Notes under the pieces: model-generated
Database searches by the model: none
The model's input: only the letters and a program-made list of their open reading frames with translations
Told to the model about the DNA's origin: nothing
Made by a program: the position numbers and the translations under genes
Shown: positions 19,101 to 29,081 of the stretch, piece by piece
Position numbering within the stretch: position 1 is the stretch's first letter
Layout of the letters: every line of letters starts with the position of its first letter
Assembly: GCF_024448985.1 (NCBI RefSeq)
Contig: NZ_JAMOII010000007.1
Location: 1 to 64,000, forward strand
DNA from: Stutzerimonas stutzeri
GTDB lineage: Bacteria; Pseudomonadota; Gammaproteobacteria; Pseudomonadales; Pseudomonadaceae
Direction: 5' to 3'
Length of the DNA stretch: 64,000 nt

Positions 19101-20072
19101 TCAGCGCTCGCCGGGCGTGCCCCCCAGCAATTGCTGCAAGGCAACGCCTGCGCCTTCCAGTCCCGGGTATTCAGCTGTCACCACCCAGACCGGGACGTCG
19201 TCAAAATACCGGCTCATACAGCCCTTGTCGCGAAAACTTTGGCTAAAGCCGCTACGCGCAAAGAACTCGACGAAGCGCGGCACGATGCCCCCAGCGATAT
19301 AGACACCACCGCGCGCACCAGTCGTAAGCACATTGTCGCCGGCGATCCGACCCAGCCAGACACAGAATTGTTCCAGCACCGCCTCGGCGTACGCATCGCC
19401 CGCCAGCGCAGCGGCGGTAACCTCGGCGGGCGTAGTCAGACGAGGCGCCTCACCATCGAGCGCGCAACTGGCTCGATAGAGCTCCAACAACCCGCCCCCG
19501 CTGAGGATCGCCTCGGCATTCACATGGCCGAGCTTCTCGTGCAGATGCGCCCACAAAGCGGCCTCTCGGCTCGTGCCGATCGGCAAGCAGACGTGCCCGC
19601 CTTCACCCGGCAACGCTCGCCAATCTCCGTCGGCCAATGGCAGCAGAGTGGCAACGCCGAGCCCGGTGCCGGGCCCGATGACTAGACGTGTGCGGCCTGC
19701 CTCGGATTGACCGGGGCACACCTCGATCAGTTCGCCGTCGCGCAGGCGGGTCATGCCCAGCGCCATGGCTGTGAAATCGTTGATGAGCAGCAGATCACTC
19801 AGCCCAAGATCTTCGCAAAAAGCCTTGCGACTCAGGCGCCAGTGATTGTTCGTGAATGCGAACTCATCGCCGGAAACCGGACCGGCACAGGCCAGGCAGA
19901 CTGCTTGAAGCGCCTCGACGCTCTGACCGACACCATGTAGATAGGCTCGGATGGCGTCTTCCGGACGCGGATACTCAACGGTCGGCAGCACCCGCACCGA
20001 CTCGACTCGCTGGTCGCGCCAAAGTGCGAAGCGGGCATTAGTGCCGCCAATATCGCCTACCAGTGCCGTCAC
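19101..20072 (-). CDS. glk: glucokinase
   Basis: 323-aa cytosolic glucokinase of the bacterial Glk family, phosphorylating glucose with [16 protein letters not shown] is the N-terminal phosphate-binding motif, [10 protein letters not shown] carries the catalytic Asp, GPGTGLGVA binds ATP, and GEGGHVCLP is the sugar site. It starts with GTG, sharing the four bases GTGA with the edd stop, so it is translationally coupled to edd. Confidence 0.95.
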   Translation of the reverse strand: MTALVGDIGGTNARFALWRDQRVESVRVLPTVEYPRPEDAIRAYLHGVGQSVEALQAVCLACAGPVSGDEFAFTNNHWRLSRKAFCEDLGLSDLLLINDFTAMALGMTRLRDGELIEVCPGQSEAGRTRLVIGPGTGLGVATLLPLADGDWRALPGEGGHVCLPIGTSREAALWAHLHEKLGHVNAEAILSGGGLLELYRASCALDGEAPRLTTPAEVTAAALAGDAYAEAVLEQFCVWLGRIAGDNVLTTGARGGVYIAGGIVPRFVEFFARSGFSQSFRDKGCMSRYFDDVPVWVVTAEYPGLEGAGVALQQLLGGTPGER

Positions 20073-21898
20073 TTGAGCACCTCCAGCCCTTCGGTAAACG
20101 CACTCGCGCCTTTCTCAGCCGGACTGAAGGCCGCCCGCATGAAACCGAACAGCTCGCGGCCGCAACCGATCCCCAGATCGCTGGGCGCACTCACAGGTTC
20201 ACGGCTGTCGAATTCGGCCTGATCGACCAGTACGCGCAATTCGCCCGTCTCGCCATCGACGCGGATGACGTCGCCGTCACGCAGGCGGCACAGCGGTCCA
20301 CCATCGAGCGCCTCGGGACTGACGTGAATGGCTGCCGGCACCTTGCCCGACGCGCCAGACATGCGACCGTCGGTGACCAGCGCCACCTTGTGACCACGAT
20401 CCTGCAAAACGCCGAGGAATGGTGTCAGCTTGTGCAGTTCGGGCATGCCGTTGGCCTTCGGTCCCTGGAAACGCACCACGGCAACGAAGTCTTTCTCCAG
20501 CTCGCCGTTCATGAACGCCTGGGCCAATTCGCTCTGGTCGCTGAACACTCGTGCCGGCGCCTCGACCACACGATGCTCCGGTGCGACCGCCGATATCTTG
20601 GTCACGCTACGGCCGAGGTTGCCTTCCAGCACACGTAGGCCACCTTCAGGAGAGAAGGCACGTTCAACCGGACGCAGGATCGCTTCGTCGAGGCTATTAG
20701 CCGGACCCTCCTTCCAAACCAGCGCATCGCCTTCAAGGAAAGGTTCTTGGGTGTAGCGCTTCAACCCCTGACCCACGACGGTGTAAACGTCCTCATGCAG
20801 CAAGCCGGCGTCGAGCAACGTGCGAACCATGAACGGCACGCCACCGCAGGCATGGAAATGGTTCACGTCGGCCTGCCCATTGGGATAGACCTTCGCTAAT
20901 GTCGGCGTCACCGCAGAAATGTCAGCCATGTCCTGCCAGGTCAGTTGAATGCCAGCGGCCTGGGCAAATGCGGGAATATGCAGCGTGTGGTTGGTTGAGC
21001 CACCGGTGGCATTGAGTGCCACCACCGAATTGATGATCGCCTTCTCGTCGACGATCTTGCACAGCGGCAAGTAGTTACCAGACTGAGGTGTCAGGCGAGT
21101 CACCTGGCGCGCCGCCTCGCGGGTCAGTTCGTCACGCAGCGGCGTGTAGGGATTGACGAAGGACGAGCCCGGCAAGTGCAGGCCCATGATCTCCATCACC
21201 ACCTGATTGGTGTTCGCCGTGCCGTAGAAGGTACAGGTGCCGGGGCTGTGGTAGGAGAGCATTTCCGACTCCAGCAGCTCCTCGCGGCTGGCCTTGCCTT
21301 CGGCGTAACGCTGACGAACCTCGGCCTTCTGCTTGTTGGGAATGCCCGACGGCATCGGCCCGCCCGGTACGAATACCGCCGGTAGATGACCGAAGCGCAA
21401 GGCGCCGATCATCAGGCCCGGAATGATCTTGTCGCAAATACCCAGGTAGAGCGCCGCATCGAACATGTTGTGTGACAGCGCGATGGCGGTGGCCATAGCG
21501 ATCACTTCACGACTGGCCAGGCTCAGCTCCATCCCCGCCTCGCCCTGGGTGACGCCGTCGCACATGGCCGGCACACCGCCGGCGAACTGCCCGACCGAAC
21601 CGACGTCACGCAACGCCTGCTTGATGATTTCGGGAAAGTGCTCGTACGGCTGGTGCGCTGACAGCATGTCGTTGTAGGCCGAGACGATGGCCACGTTGGC
21701 CTCATCCATCAGACGCAGCTTCTGCTTGTCGCCAGCGGACGCACAACCCGCCACACCATGGGCGAAGTTGGCGCACTGGAGCCTTCCACGTTGAGGCCCA
21801 TCGCTCGCCGCGCCGGCCATCTGGGCAAGATAGCGCTGCCGGGTTGGCCGGCTGCGCTCGATCAAACGTTCGGTAACCTCTTGAATCCGCGGGTGCAT
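20069..21898 (-). CDS. edd: 6-phosphogluconate dehydratase
   Basis: 609-aa IlvD/Edd-family Fe-S dehydratase converting 6-phosphogluconate to KDPG, the committed Entner-Doudoroff step. Conserved cluster-ligand Cys lie in [17 protein letters not shown] and [28 protein letters not shown] is the family signature. AGGAG seven bases upstream supports the start. It heads edd-glk-gltR-gtrS and is divergent from gap across an interval with HexR sites. Confidence 0.97.
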   Translation of the reverse strand: MHPRIQEVTERLIERSRPTRQRYLAQMAGAASDGPQRGRLQCANFAHGVAGCASAGDKQKLRLMDEANVAIVSAYNDMLSAHQPYEHFPEIIKQALRDVGSVGQFAGGVPAMCDGVTQGEAGMELSLASREVIAMATAIALSHNMFDAALYLGICDKIIPGLMIGALRFGHLPAVFVPGGPMPSGIPNKQKAEVRQRYAEGKASREELLESEMLSYHSPGTCTFYGTANTNQVVMEIMGLHLPGSSFVNPYTPLRDELTREAARQVTRLTPQSGNYLPLCKIVDEKAIINSVVALNATGGSTNHTLHIPAFAQAAGIQLTWQDMADISAVTPTLAKVYPNGQADVNHFHACGGVPFMVRTLLDAGLLHEDVYTVVGQGLKRYTQEPFLEGDALVWKEGPANSLDEAILRPVERAFSPEGGLRVLEGNLGRSVTKISAVAPEHRVVEAPARVFSDQSELAQAFMNGELEKDFVAVVRFQGPKANGMPELHKLTPFLGVLQDRGHKVALVTDGRMSGASGKVPAAIHVSPEALDGGPLCRLRDGDVIRVDGETGELRVLVDQAEFDSREPVSAPSDLGIGCGRELFGFMRAAFSPAEKGASAFTEGLEVLK

Positions 21899-21923
21899 GC
21901 CATCACTCCTGCATATTAATCTT

Positions 21924-21938
21924 TGGTTTTATCAACAA
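21924..21938. promoter_or_regulatory. second possible HexR site (edd side)
   Basis: TGGT-N7-ACAA differs from the TTGT-N7-ACAA consensus at one base and lies 26-40 bp upstream of edd. It could serve edd while the perfect site serves gap. Confidence 0.45.
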
Positions 21939-21956
21939 AACAACATGGGTACGGGC

Positions 21957-21984
21957 TTGATTTCTATTCTGACAGGAATAATCT
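21957..21984 (+). promoter_or_regulatory. gap promoter
   Basis: -35 TTGATT and -10 TAATCT with a 16-bp spacer. The -10 abuts the perfect HexR operator, which would cover the transcription start, a simple repression geometry. Confidence 0.55.
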
Positions 21985-21998
21985 TGTCATTCCCACAA
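21984..21998. promoter_or_regulatory. HexR operator between edd and gap
   Basis: TTGTCATTCCCACAA is a perfect TTGT-N7-ACAA, sharing the first seven bases with the zwf-hexR operator. It lies 24 bp before the gap start codon. Confidence 0.85.
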
Positions 21999-22021
21999 CA
22001 AAATCCAATCAGGACCCATTT

Positions 22022-23023
22022 ATGACTATTCGCATCGCCATCAACGGCTTCGGTCGTATCGGACGCAATGTTCTTCGCGCTCTTTACAGCTCGAGCTACC
22101 GCGAACATATGCAGGTCGTGGCGATCAATGACCTCGGCAGCTCGGCGATGAATGCCCACCTTTTGCAGTACGACAGCGTTCACGGCTATTTCGACGCAAA
22201 AATTGAGGTCGGCGATGACCGTCTAGTGGTCAATGGCGATCCGATTGCCGTATCTGCGATCCGTAACCCGGCCGAGCTTCCCTGGCGCCAGCACGGGGTC
22301 GATGTAGTGTTCGAGTGTACCGGTCTCTTCACCTCTCGCGAAAAGGCAAGCGCTCACCTCGAAGCCGGCGCCGCCAAGGTCATCATTTCCGCTCCGGCTT
22401 CCGGCGCCGATGCCACCATCGTCTATGGCGTCAACCACGACATTCTGCGTCAGTCGCACCAGATCATTTCCAACGCATCGTGCACCACAAACTGCCTGGC
22501 CCCGGTCGCCCAGGTACTGTCACGGGAACTGGGCATCGAGCATGGCCTGATGACCACCATCCATGCCTACACCAACGATCAGAATCTGTCCGACGTTTAC
22601 CACAGCGACCCCTACCGTGCCCGGTCGGCTACGCAGTCGATGATTCCAACCAAGACCGGTGCCGCCGAAGCCGTTGGCCTGGTGCTGCCGGAGCTGGCTG
22701 GCAAGCTGACCGGCATGGCGGTGCGCGTACCGGTAATCAACGTCTCGTTGGTGGATCTGACGCTGGAGCTCAGCCGCGAAACCAGTGCGGACGAGGTCAA
22801 TGCACTGATGCTGGATGCCAGTCAGCACTCGCCGATACTGGCCTGTAATTCGCTGCCGCTGGTTTCCTGCGACTTCAACCACAACCCGATGTCCTCTATC
22901 TTCGACACCAACCACACCAAGGTTAGCGGACGCCTGCTGAAAGTGATGGCCTGGTACGACAACGAATGGGGATTCTCCAACCGGATGCTGGACACCTGCC
23001 GAGCGCTCTACGAAGCAGCATGA
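22022..23023 (+). CDS. gap: glyceraldehyde-3-phosphate dehydrogenase
   Basis: 333 aa, cytosolic; oxidises glyceraldehyde-3-phosphate to 1,3-bisphosphoglycerate with NAD+. [10 protein letters not shown] is the nucleotide-binding motif, the catalytic Cys is residue 154 in [12 protein letters not shown], and [12 protein letters not shown] closes the domain. ATG 22022 fits the family N-terminus and has AGGA upstream; the frame is open 33 codons further but that covers the operator. Clustering with edd and HexR control suggests the glycolytic-direction isozyme. Confidence 0.96.
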   Translation: MTIRIAINGFGRIGRNVLRALYSSSYREHMQVVAINDLGSSAMNAHLLQYDSVHGYFDAKIEVGDDRLVVNGDPIAVSAIRNPAELPWRQHGVDVVFECTGLFTSREKASAHLEAGAAKVIISAPASGADATIVYGVNHDILRQSHQIISNASCTTNCLAPVAQVLSRELGIEHGLMTTIHAYTNDQNLSDVYHSDPYRARSATQSMIPTKTGAAEAVGLVLPELAGKLTGMAVRVPVINVSLVDLTLELSRETSADEVNALMLDASQHSPILACNSLPLVSCDFNHNPMSSIFDTNHTKVSGRLLKVMAWYDNEWGFSNRMLDTCRALYEAA

Positions 23024-23068
23024 TCAACGACCAGACCTCAGCATCGACTCGGTAGACCAGAGAAGAAA

Positions 23069-23536
23069 ATGAATCGCATCGATTTCGTTACCGCGACACT
23101 GCCCGCCCGTAAGCGCATCGCGCTGGTCGCCCACGACCACTGCAAGGAGCGCTTGCTGGACTGGGCGAAGCGGCAGAAAGAGCAGCTGGCAAAGCACGAG
23201 TTGCTCGCCACCGGCACCACCGGACTGCTGCTCGGGCACCGCTTGGGCCTGCCGGTGGAGTGCATGATCAGCGGTCCGCTAGGCGGCGACCAGCAGATCG
23301 GCGCACGCATTGCTGAACGACGAATCGATGTGCTGGTGTTCTTCTGGGACCCCTTCGAGCCGCAGCCGCATGACCCGGACGTCAAAGCGCTGCTGCGGGT
23401 CGCCGCGGTGTGGAACATTCCGCTGGCGGCCAACGAAAGCAGTGCCGACTATCTGCTCTCCAGCCCGCTGCTCGATCAGGCCCACAGCCTGAGTATTCCT
23501 GACTACGGCAGCTACCTGGCAGGGCGCCAGTTATAG
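23069..23536 (+). CDS. mgsA: methylglyoxal synthase
   Basis: 155 aa, close to E. coli MgsA. Converts dihydroxyacetone phosphate to methylglyoxal and phosphate, a bypass relieving triose-phosphate build-up. ATGTTG-type loop (ATGTTGLLL) and SGPLGGDQQIGARI bind phosphate, with the catalytic Asp in GGDQQ; the FFWDPFEPQPHDPDVKALLR region has the other Asp and His. It follows gap by 45 bp and is probably cotranscribed, placing it under HexR as well. It converges on scpB with only 11 bp between stops. Confidence 0.95.
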   Translation: MNRIDFVTATLPARKRIALVAHDHCKERLLDWAKRQKEQLAKHELLATGTTGLLLGHRLGLPVECMISGPLGGDQQIGARIAERRIDVLVFFWDPFEPQPHDPDVKALLRVAAVWNIPLAANESSADYLLSSPLLDQAHSLSIPDYGSYLAGRQL

Positions 23537-23547
23537 GCCCATTAACC

Positions 23548-24309
23548 CTACAGATTGCCGTCTGGAATGCGCTGATCTTCATCGACTTCGGCAGCGTCGC
23601 GCAGGTCGTCGAAGTCCGTCTTTAGGCCAGTCTCCATGCTGTCGAGCTCTGCCAGCAGGCTGCGGAAGCTGGTCTGCTCGCGCGGCGCTTCAGCTTGCAG
23701 TTCCACGTCGGCGCGCGCCTGCAACGCATCAGGCACGGGCGCCTCTTCGACGTCGACCGGCAGCGGGGCGGGTTCCATTTCGCGCAGCACCGCTAACGGC
23801 GGCAGCTCGTCGAGGCTCTTCAGATTGAAGTGGTCGAGAAACTGCCTGGTAGTGGCAAACATCGCCGGCCTCCCCGGCACGTCGCGATGCCCAACGACGC
23901 GCACCCATTCGCGTTCCAGCAGCGTCTTCACGATCTGGCTGTTGACCGCGACGCCACGAACGTCTTCGATCTCGCCACGCGTGATTGGCTGGCGGTACGC
24001 GATCAACACTAGAGTTTCCAGCAGCGCGCGCGAATAGCGCTGCGGCCGCTCCTCCCAGAGCCGACCCACCCAGGGCGAAAAACGCTCGCGGACCTGAAGA
24101 CGATAGCCACTGGCGACTTCCTTGAGTTCGAAGGCGCGGTCCTTGCAGGATTTTTCCAGCACGCCCAGCGCCTTGCGCAGCAATGATGGCGACGGGCGTT
24201 CGGCTTCATCGAACAGCTCCGCCATTCGCTCGATGGACATCGGCTTGCCCGAGGCCAGCAGAAAGGCTTCGAGCAGCGAAGCGAGATCCTTGGGATCGGA
24301 AAGATTCAA
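23548..24309 (-). CDS. scpB: segregation and condensation protein B
   Basis: 253 aa. Tandem winged-helix protein that binds ScpA in the Smc condensin-like complex for chromosome compaction. Conserved core: LEAFLLASGKPMS at the N-terminus and YSRALLETLVLIAYRQPITRGEIEDVRG in the middle. The C-terminal 70 or so residues are acidic and probably disordered, an extension common in Pseudomonas. It follows scpA by 33 bp. Confidence 0.95.
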   Translation of the reverse strand: MNLSDPKDLASLLEAFLLASGKPMSIERMAELFDEAERPSPSLLRKALGVLEKSCKDRAFELKEVASGYRLQVRERFSPWVGRLWEERPQRYSRALLETLVLIAYRQPITRGEIEDVRGVAVNSQIVKTLLEREWVRVVGHRDVPGRPAMFATTRQFLDHFNLKSLDELPPLAVLREMEPAPLPVDVEEAPVPDALQARADVELQAEAPREQTSFRSLLAELDSMETGLKTDFDDLRDAAEVDEDQRIPDGNL

Positions 24310-24342
24310 CCTGAATTACCTCGACTTATCCGTGCGCGCAGA

Positions 24343-25161
24343 TTATTCGACCCGAGCCCGAACGTGAATGGCTGCAAAGGGTTCATTCTGCACCAGCTCA
24401 ACCAGCGACTCCTTGACCAGCTCAAGCACCGCCATGAAAGTCACCACCACGCCGAGCCGGCCCTCGTCCAATGTGAACAACGCGACGAAAGGCACGAATG
24501 CCCCGCCCTTGAGGCGCTCCAGTACATCGCTCATACGCTCGCGAGTCGACAGCGTCTCGCGCGTTACCTGATGGCTTTCGAACATGTCGGCACGACGTAG
24601 CACCTCGGCCATGGAAATCAGCAGCTCCTCCAGACTGACCTCGGGCAACAGTTTGCGCGCCCGTGCATCCGGCGCGTCCAGCTGTGGCACGTGCAGCTCG
24701 CGACCAACCCGCGGTAGCTCGTCGAGATCCTCCGAAGCAGACTTAAAGCGTTCGTACTCCTGCAAGCGGCGTATCAGCTCAGCACGAGGATCGAGTTCAT
24801 CCTCCTCCACTTCGGCCGAACGCGGCAGCAGCATGCGTGATTTGATCTCGGCCAGCATCGCCGCCATCACCAGATACTCAGCCGCCAGCTCCAGGCGCAC
24901 GGCTTTCATCAGCTCGACGTAGCCCATGTACTGGCGGGTAATTTCCGCCACCGGGATATCGAGAATGTCGATGTTCTGCTTGCGGATCAGGTAGAGCAGC
25001 AAATCCAGCGGCCCTTCGAACGCCTCGAGAAAGACCTCCAGCGCATCCGGCGGAATATAGAGGTCCTGTGGCAGATCGTTGAAAGCCTCGCCGTAGACAA
25101 GCGCCAACCGCAGCTGCTCGCCGGGCGGGTCGATCGTCGCTTCGGCCTGGGTTTCCTGCAT
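24343..25161 (-). CDS. scpA: segregation and condensation protein A
   Basis: 272-aa kleisin that bridges Smc heads and binds ScpB. The signature EAFEGPLDLLLYLIRKQNID lies near residues 47-66, followed by DIPVAEITRQYM; the C-terminal winged helix ends the protein. First gene of scpA-scpB; 102 bp separate it from the trpS stop upstream. Confidence 0.95.
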   Translation of the reverse strand: MQETQAEATIDPPGEQLRLALVYGEAFNDLPQDLYIPPDALEVFLEAFEGPLDLLLYLIRKQNIDILDIPVAEITRQYMGYVELMKAVRLELAAEYLVMAAMLAEIKSRMLLPRSAEVEEDELDPRAELIRRLQEYERFKSASEDLDELPRVGRELHVPQLDAPDARARKLLPEVSLEELLISMAEVLRRADMFESHQVTRETLSTRERMSDVLERLKGGAFVPFVALFTLDEGRLGVVVTFMAVLELVKESLVELVQNEPFAAIHVRARVE

Positions 25162-25263
25162 GCTTTCTCCACGAAACGAAGGGGGATATCGGAAGCGGCG
25201 ACAGCTTATGCCGGTCGCCCGGGCGCTGCGAGGCCGTTAACGACATAGTCGCCGCGCCAGATT

Positions 25264-26478
25264 TCAGCGGTAATTCAGACCCATCGCCTGACGCACGACC
25301 ACCAAGGTTTCGCGGGCTTCATCGCGGGCCTGCTCGGCACCCTCGGCAAGGATGCTCCGCACCAGATCCGGATTCTGCTCGTAGTCCTGAGCCCGTTCCT
25401 GTAGCGGTGCTAGCTCGAGCTTGATCGCTTCGATCAGCGGCGCTTTGCACTCCAGGCAGCCGATACCCGCACTGCGGCAGCCCTGTTCTGCCCACTGGCA
25501 GACATCCTCCGCCGAATGCGAAAGATGCATCGACCACACTGGGCAACGCGTCGGTTCACCGGGATCGTGACGATGCACTCGCGCCGGATCGGTGGGCATG
25601 CGCTTGATCTTTTCCTCGATCTCGACAGGCGTGTCGCGCAGAAAGATGGAGTTACTGGCCGATTTGGCCATCTTGCCGCCATCCAGTCCCGACAGTTTCG
25701 GAGAGTCGCTCAATAACGCCTGGGGCTCGGGTAACAACAGTCGGCCGCTTCCTTCCAGATAGCCGAACAGACGTTCCTGGTCGCCGATGGTGATGGTCTG
25801 CTGGTCCTTGAGCAGCGCGCGGGCGGTATTCAGCGCGTCGAGATCGCCCTGCTCCTGATAGTTTCTGCGCAGGCTGGCGTAGAGTTTGGAGCTCTTTTTG
25901 CCGAGCTTGCGAATGGCCGCTTCGGCCTTTGCCTCGAAATCTTCTTCGCTGCCGTAGAGGTGATTGAACCGCCGCGCGACTTCGCGGGCGAATTCGATAT
26001 GCGGCAACTGGTCCGCCCCCACCGGCACGACTCCGGCGCGATAGGCAAGAATGTCCGCAGCCTGGAGCAGCGGGTAACCGAGGAAGCCGTACGTATCGCC
26101 ATCCTTGTGCTGCGAATCGAGCTGCTGCTCCTTGTAAGACGGTATACGCTCCAGCCAGGGCAACGGGCAGATCATCGACAACAGCAGATGCAACTCGGCG
26201 TGCTCGATCACCTGGGACTGGATGAACATGGTTGCCGAGCTTGGGCTGACCCCAGCCGCCAGCCAGTCGACAGCCATTTCCTGCACATTGCGCGCGATAT
26301 CGCTACCCGCCGCATGATCGGTGGTCAGCGCATGCCAATCGACGATGCAGAAGAAACACTGATATTCATGCTGCATCCTTACCCAGTTCTTCAGTACGCC
26401 GTGGTAATGACCGAGATGAAGACGGCCGCTGGGCCGCATGCCGGACACCACACGTCGCTGCGATTCCATGGAACTCAA
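25264..26478 (-). CDS. trpS: tryptophanyl-tRNA synthetase (putative Fe-S type)
   Basis: 404-aa class I synthetase charging tRNA-Trp. HIGH-like HLGH at 21-24 and KMSKS-like KMAKS at 269-273. It has an inserted segment (about 180-255) between the catalytic halves. Cys 312, 334, 341 and 344 form C-x21-C-x6-C-x2-C, close to the C-x22-C-x6-C-x2-C that binds a [4Fe-4S] cluster and the anticodon in Thermotoga TrpRS. The start is ambiguous: AAGGAA lies six bases before TTG 26478, while an ATG three codons later (26469) is 15 bases from it. yciO and the PHP gene lie upstream on the same strand. Confidence 0.93.
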   Translation of the reverse strand: MSSMESQRRVVSGMRPSGRLHLGHYHGVLKNWVRMQHEYQCFFCIVDWHALTTDHAAGSDIARNVQEMAVDWLAAGVSPSSATMFIQSQVIEHAELHLLLSMICPLPWLERIPSYKEQQLDSQHKDGDTYGFLGYPLLQAADILAYRAGVVPVGADQLPHIEFAREVARRFNHLYGSEEDFEAKAEAAIRKLGKKSSKLYASLRRNYQEQGDLDALNTARALLKDQQTITIGDQERLFGYLEGSGRLLLPEPQALLSDSPKLSGLDGGKMAKSASNSIFLRDTPVEIEEKIKRMPTDPARVHRHDPGEPTRCPVWSMHLSHSAEDVCQWAEQGCRSAGIGCLECKAPLIEAIKLELAPLQERAQDYEQNPDLVRSILAEGAEQARDEARETLVVVRQAMGLNYR

Positions 26479-26511
26479 AAGGGTTTCCTTCGTTGATTTC
26501 GAAAAAGCGGG

Positions 26512-27135
26512 TCAGACGGTAAAGGGTGCGGGATCGCCGCAACCGACACGCAGCACTTCTGGATCACCATCTACCAGACTGATCACCGTTGAAGCTTCGA
26601 TGCCACCGTAACCGCCGTCGATGATCAGGTCCACCTGATGCTCCAACGCATCACGCATTTCATAAGGATCGCTCATCGGCTCGGTTTCCCCCGGCAGAAT
26701 AAGACTGACGCTCATCAGTGGCTCACCCAGCTCAGCGAGCAATGCCCGAGCGATCGGCTGCGCGGGGACCCGCAGCCCGATTGTGCGGCGCTTGGGATGC
26801 AGCAACATGCGCGGCACCTCGCGCGTCGCGTTGAGAATGATGGTGTAGGGGCCGGGAAGATGCGTCTTCAGCAGACGGAACGCCGACGTATCGACCTTGG
26901 CGAATAGCCCTAGCTGGGACAGATCGCGGCAGACCAGCGTGAAATTGTGCTTGTCATCCAGCTGGCGCAAGCGGCGAATGCGCTCGATCCCGGCCTTGTT
27001 GCCCATCGAACAGCCGATGGCGTAGGACGAGTCGGTGGGATAGATCACCACCCCGCCACCGCGAATGATCTCCACGGCCTGCTTGATCAGCCTAGTCTGG
27101 GGATTTTCGGGATGTATCTGAAAGAACTGGCTCAT
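26512..27135 (-). CDS. yciO: YciO/Sua5/YrdC-family protein
   Basis: 207 aa. A Sua5/YrdC fold, probably RNA- or nucleotide-binding: GGVVIYPTDSSYAIGCS near residue 27, KHNFTLVCRDLSQL, and SVSLILPGE. YrdC/Sua5 make threonylcarbamoyl-AMP for tRNA t6A; YciO paralogues have much weaker activity and an unclear role. The start at 27135 is chosen for GGAG five bases upstream and family length; the frame is open 41 codons upstream. It lies 13 bp after the PHP gene, likely the same operon. Confidence 0.9.
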   Translation of the reverse strand: MSQFFQIHPENPQTRLIKQAVEIIRGGGVVIYPTDSSYAIGCSMGNKAGIERIRRLRQLDDKHNFTLVCRDLSQLGLFAKVDTSAFRLLKTHLPGPYTIILNATREVPRMLLHPKRRTIGLRVPAQPIARALLAELGEPLMSVSLILPGETEPMSDPYEMRDALEHQVDLIIDGGYGGIEASTVISLVDGDPEVLRVGCGDPAPFTV

Positions 27136-27148
27136 GAATACTCCATGC

Positions 27149-28015
27149 TCAGCTGGCAACAGATTCGCCTGGCTCATGATCGAAATGCCTCCAAAGTGGT
27201 TGCAGATCTTCCGGCAAGGTTCGATACAGCCCCAGCTCTGACCAGTCGCCGGGCGCATGAAAATCGCTGCCGATGCTGGCCATCAAGCCGAATTCGCGAG
27301 CCAGTATCGACAGCCCGCCAACCTGTTCGAGTGGCTGCATGCCATTGACGACCTCCAGCGCGTGGCCGCCAGCCTGGGCGAACTCGCTCACCAGACGTCG
27401 GCGCTTGCTCCGAGTGAAGTCGTATTGCCAGGGATGCGCCAGGCTGATCCAGGCCCTGGCGTCACGCAGCGTCGCCACGGTTTGCTCGAGGCTCGGCCAG
27501 TGCTGTTTGACGTCGCCGAGCTTGCCGGAGCCCAGCCACTTGCGGAACGCTTCGGCACGGTCACGCACATGACCGGCGCGCACCAGGAATTCAGCGAAAT
27601 GAGGGCGTGCCGGGGCGTTGTCGCTATCGCCTAGCTCTTGCTGAAACGCCCGCGCACCTTCCATCGCCCCGGGCATGCCTTTGGCTTCCAGGCGCTGGGC
27701 AATGAGTTCCGCCCGCTGCCAGCGCCCGCTGTGCAATTGCGCAATGGCCTGCTGCAACGCGACCGCATCCCGGCGAAAGGCGTAGCCGAGCACATGGATG
27801 GTCGCGCCACCCCACTGGCATGAAAGCTCGATACCATTGACCAGCCGCACGCCCAGCGAATCCGCCACCGCACGAGCCGCATCGAGCCCTTCCAACGTGT
27901 CGTGATCGGTCAGCGCAAGCAGCTCGATACCGCGTGCATGTGCCCGCTCTACCAGCGCAGCAGGCGCCAGCGCGCCATCCGACGCGGTGCTGTGGCAATG
28001 CAGATCAACAATCAT
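27149..28015 (-). CDS. PHP-domain phosphoesterase (RNase AM / YciV type)
   Basis: 288 aa. N-terminal PHP metal site [11 protein letters not shown] (His 6 and 8) and LTDHDT, then [10 protein letters not shown] and SLAHPW, and a C-terminal GSDFHAPG. Relatives (TrpH/YciV) are 3',5'-nucleotide bisphosphate phosphatases or 5'-3' RNA trimming nucleases that mature rRNA 5' ends. Probably first gene of a PHP-yciO-trpS transcript. Confidence 0.9.
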   Translation of the reverse strand: MIVDLHCHSTASDGALAPAALVERAHARGIELLALTDHDTLEGLDAARAVADSLGVRLVNGIELSCQWGGATIHVLGYAFRRDAVALQQAIAQLHSGRWQRAELIAQRLEAKGMPGAMEGARAFQQELGDSDNAPARPHFAEFLVRAGHVRDRAEAFRKWLGSGKLGDVKQHWPSLEQTVATLRDARAWISLAHPWQYDFTRSKRRRLVSEFAQAGGHALEVVNGMQPLEQVGGLSILAREFGLMASIGSDFHAPGDWSELGLYRTLPEDLQPLWRHFDHEPGESVAS

Positions 28016-28318
28016 TCGGAACCTATATGTCAGTCAGGGCTGTCAGTCAGCGCTTGGCGGCTCTCTGTTCTGACCGCCATGCTCGGTGCTCGTGCCGTTA
28101 TCGAGTTTGGCAAAAGCTTGCGCCGCGTCCAGGAAATGACCTGCGGGCAGCATTTCGCCAAAAGCGCGGTTTGTTATTATGCCGCCCACTTGCCGCTTCT
28201 GGCTCGCTCCGCAGAACATATCGTCGAGGTCAGACCGCAGTTTGGGTCTGACGCTGCCGGCACTCAGGTGGTCTACCCCGCCGCATGCAACCCGAACCTG
28301 AACAATCCTGGAGTCAAC
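28016..28318. other. 303-bp intergenic region before yciI
   Basis: Divergent interval between the PHP gene and yciI. I see no supported gene, RNA or repeat. Many Pseudomonas have ispZ (yciB) directly before yciI; no IspZ-like frame or remnant is visible here. Confidence 0.5.
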
Positions 28319-28618
28319 ATGCTTTACGCCATCATCGCTACCGACGTACCCGGCTCGCTGGAAAATCGTCTGGCTTCACGCCCGGCTCATCTGGCGCGTC
28401 TCGAACAGCTGAAATCCGAAGGCCGCATGGTCCTGGCCGGCCCCCATCCGGCAATCGACAGCAATGACCCGGGCGCTGCCGGCTTCAGCGGAAGTCTTGT
28501 AGTCGCCGAGTTCGAATCGCTGCAAGCCGCCGAGGAATGGGCCGCGGCCGATCCGTACAAGGCTGCCGGCGTGTACGGCGATGTGGTCGTCAAGCCTTTC
28601 AAGCAAGTCTTCCCCTGA
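28319..28618 (+). CDS. yciI: YciI family protein
   Basis: 99-aa small alpha/beta ferredoxin-like protein. [22 protein letters not shown], the [11 protein letters not shown] turn and [16 protein letters not shown] are diagnostic; the His and Asp are the putative active-site pair of YCII domains. GGAG six bases before ATG 28319 sets the start, although the frame is open for 139 codons upstream. Biochemical function unknown. Confidence 0.92.
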   Translation: MLYAIIATDVPGSLENRLASRPAHLARLEQLKSEGRMVLAGPHPAIDSNDPGAAGFSGSLVVAEFESLQAAEEWAAADPYKAAGVYGDVVVKPFKQVFP

Positions 28619-28682
28619 AACGTTCGGTGCAATATCTGTAAGCCGCAGGATTTCCGCGGCCCGTTGAAGAAAAGGAGTTCCG

Positions 28683-29063
28683 ATGCGCCAAGGTTTGCCG
28701 TTCCTGCTGCTTGCCCTGAGTTTCGCCATGTCGTACGTGCATGCCGATGAAGGCTCGTCCGATCCAGCCGCCGCAAGGCCAGCCGGGCTGGAGCAACGCC
28801 TGCCCGAGGATGACCTACAGCGCGGAGAAGCGAGTGATGACTCAGGTATAACCTTTACCGATGCCGAACGGGCACAGCTGGCGCAGCTGCGCCGGCAAAA
28901 CCAGCAACTGCGCACGCAACTGCAGCGCGTGCAGCCGCAGCAGACGCGATGGCTGAACGACCAGCAACAGTGGTTCGCCATTGGGGGAGGCGTCGGTGTG
29001 CTGGGCTTCCTGCTCGGCGTGCTGACCACCCGGGGTCGTCGCCGTCGGCAATGGCTCAATTGA
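28683..29063 (+). CDS. small secreted/anchored coiled-coil membrane protein
   Basis: 126 aa, family not recognised. Signal peptide (MRQGLPFLLLALSFAMSYVHA), an acidic linker, a Gln/Arg-rich coiled coil (about 60-90, LAQLRRQNQQLRTQLQRV), and a C-terminal transmembrane helix (WFAIGGGVGVLGFLLGVLTT) followed by an RGRRRR basic stop. The likely topology is periplasmic coiled coil with a cytoplasmic tail of about ten residues. AAGGAG upstream supports the start. It lies 18 bp before cpxR on the same strand, so it belongs to the envelope-stress operon; a sensing or adaptor role is inference. Confidence 0.8.
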   Translation: MRQGLPFLLLALSFAMSYVHADEGSSDPAAARPAGLEQRLPEDDLQRGEASDDSGITFTDAERAQLAQLRRQNQQLRTQLQRVQPQQTRWLNDQQQWFAIGGGVGVLGFLLGVLTTRGRRRRQWLN

Positions 29064-29081
29064 AACGGATGCGAACGAAAC

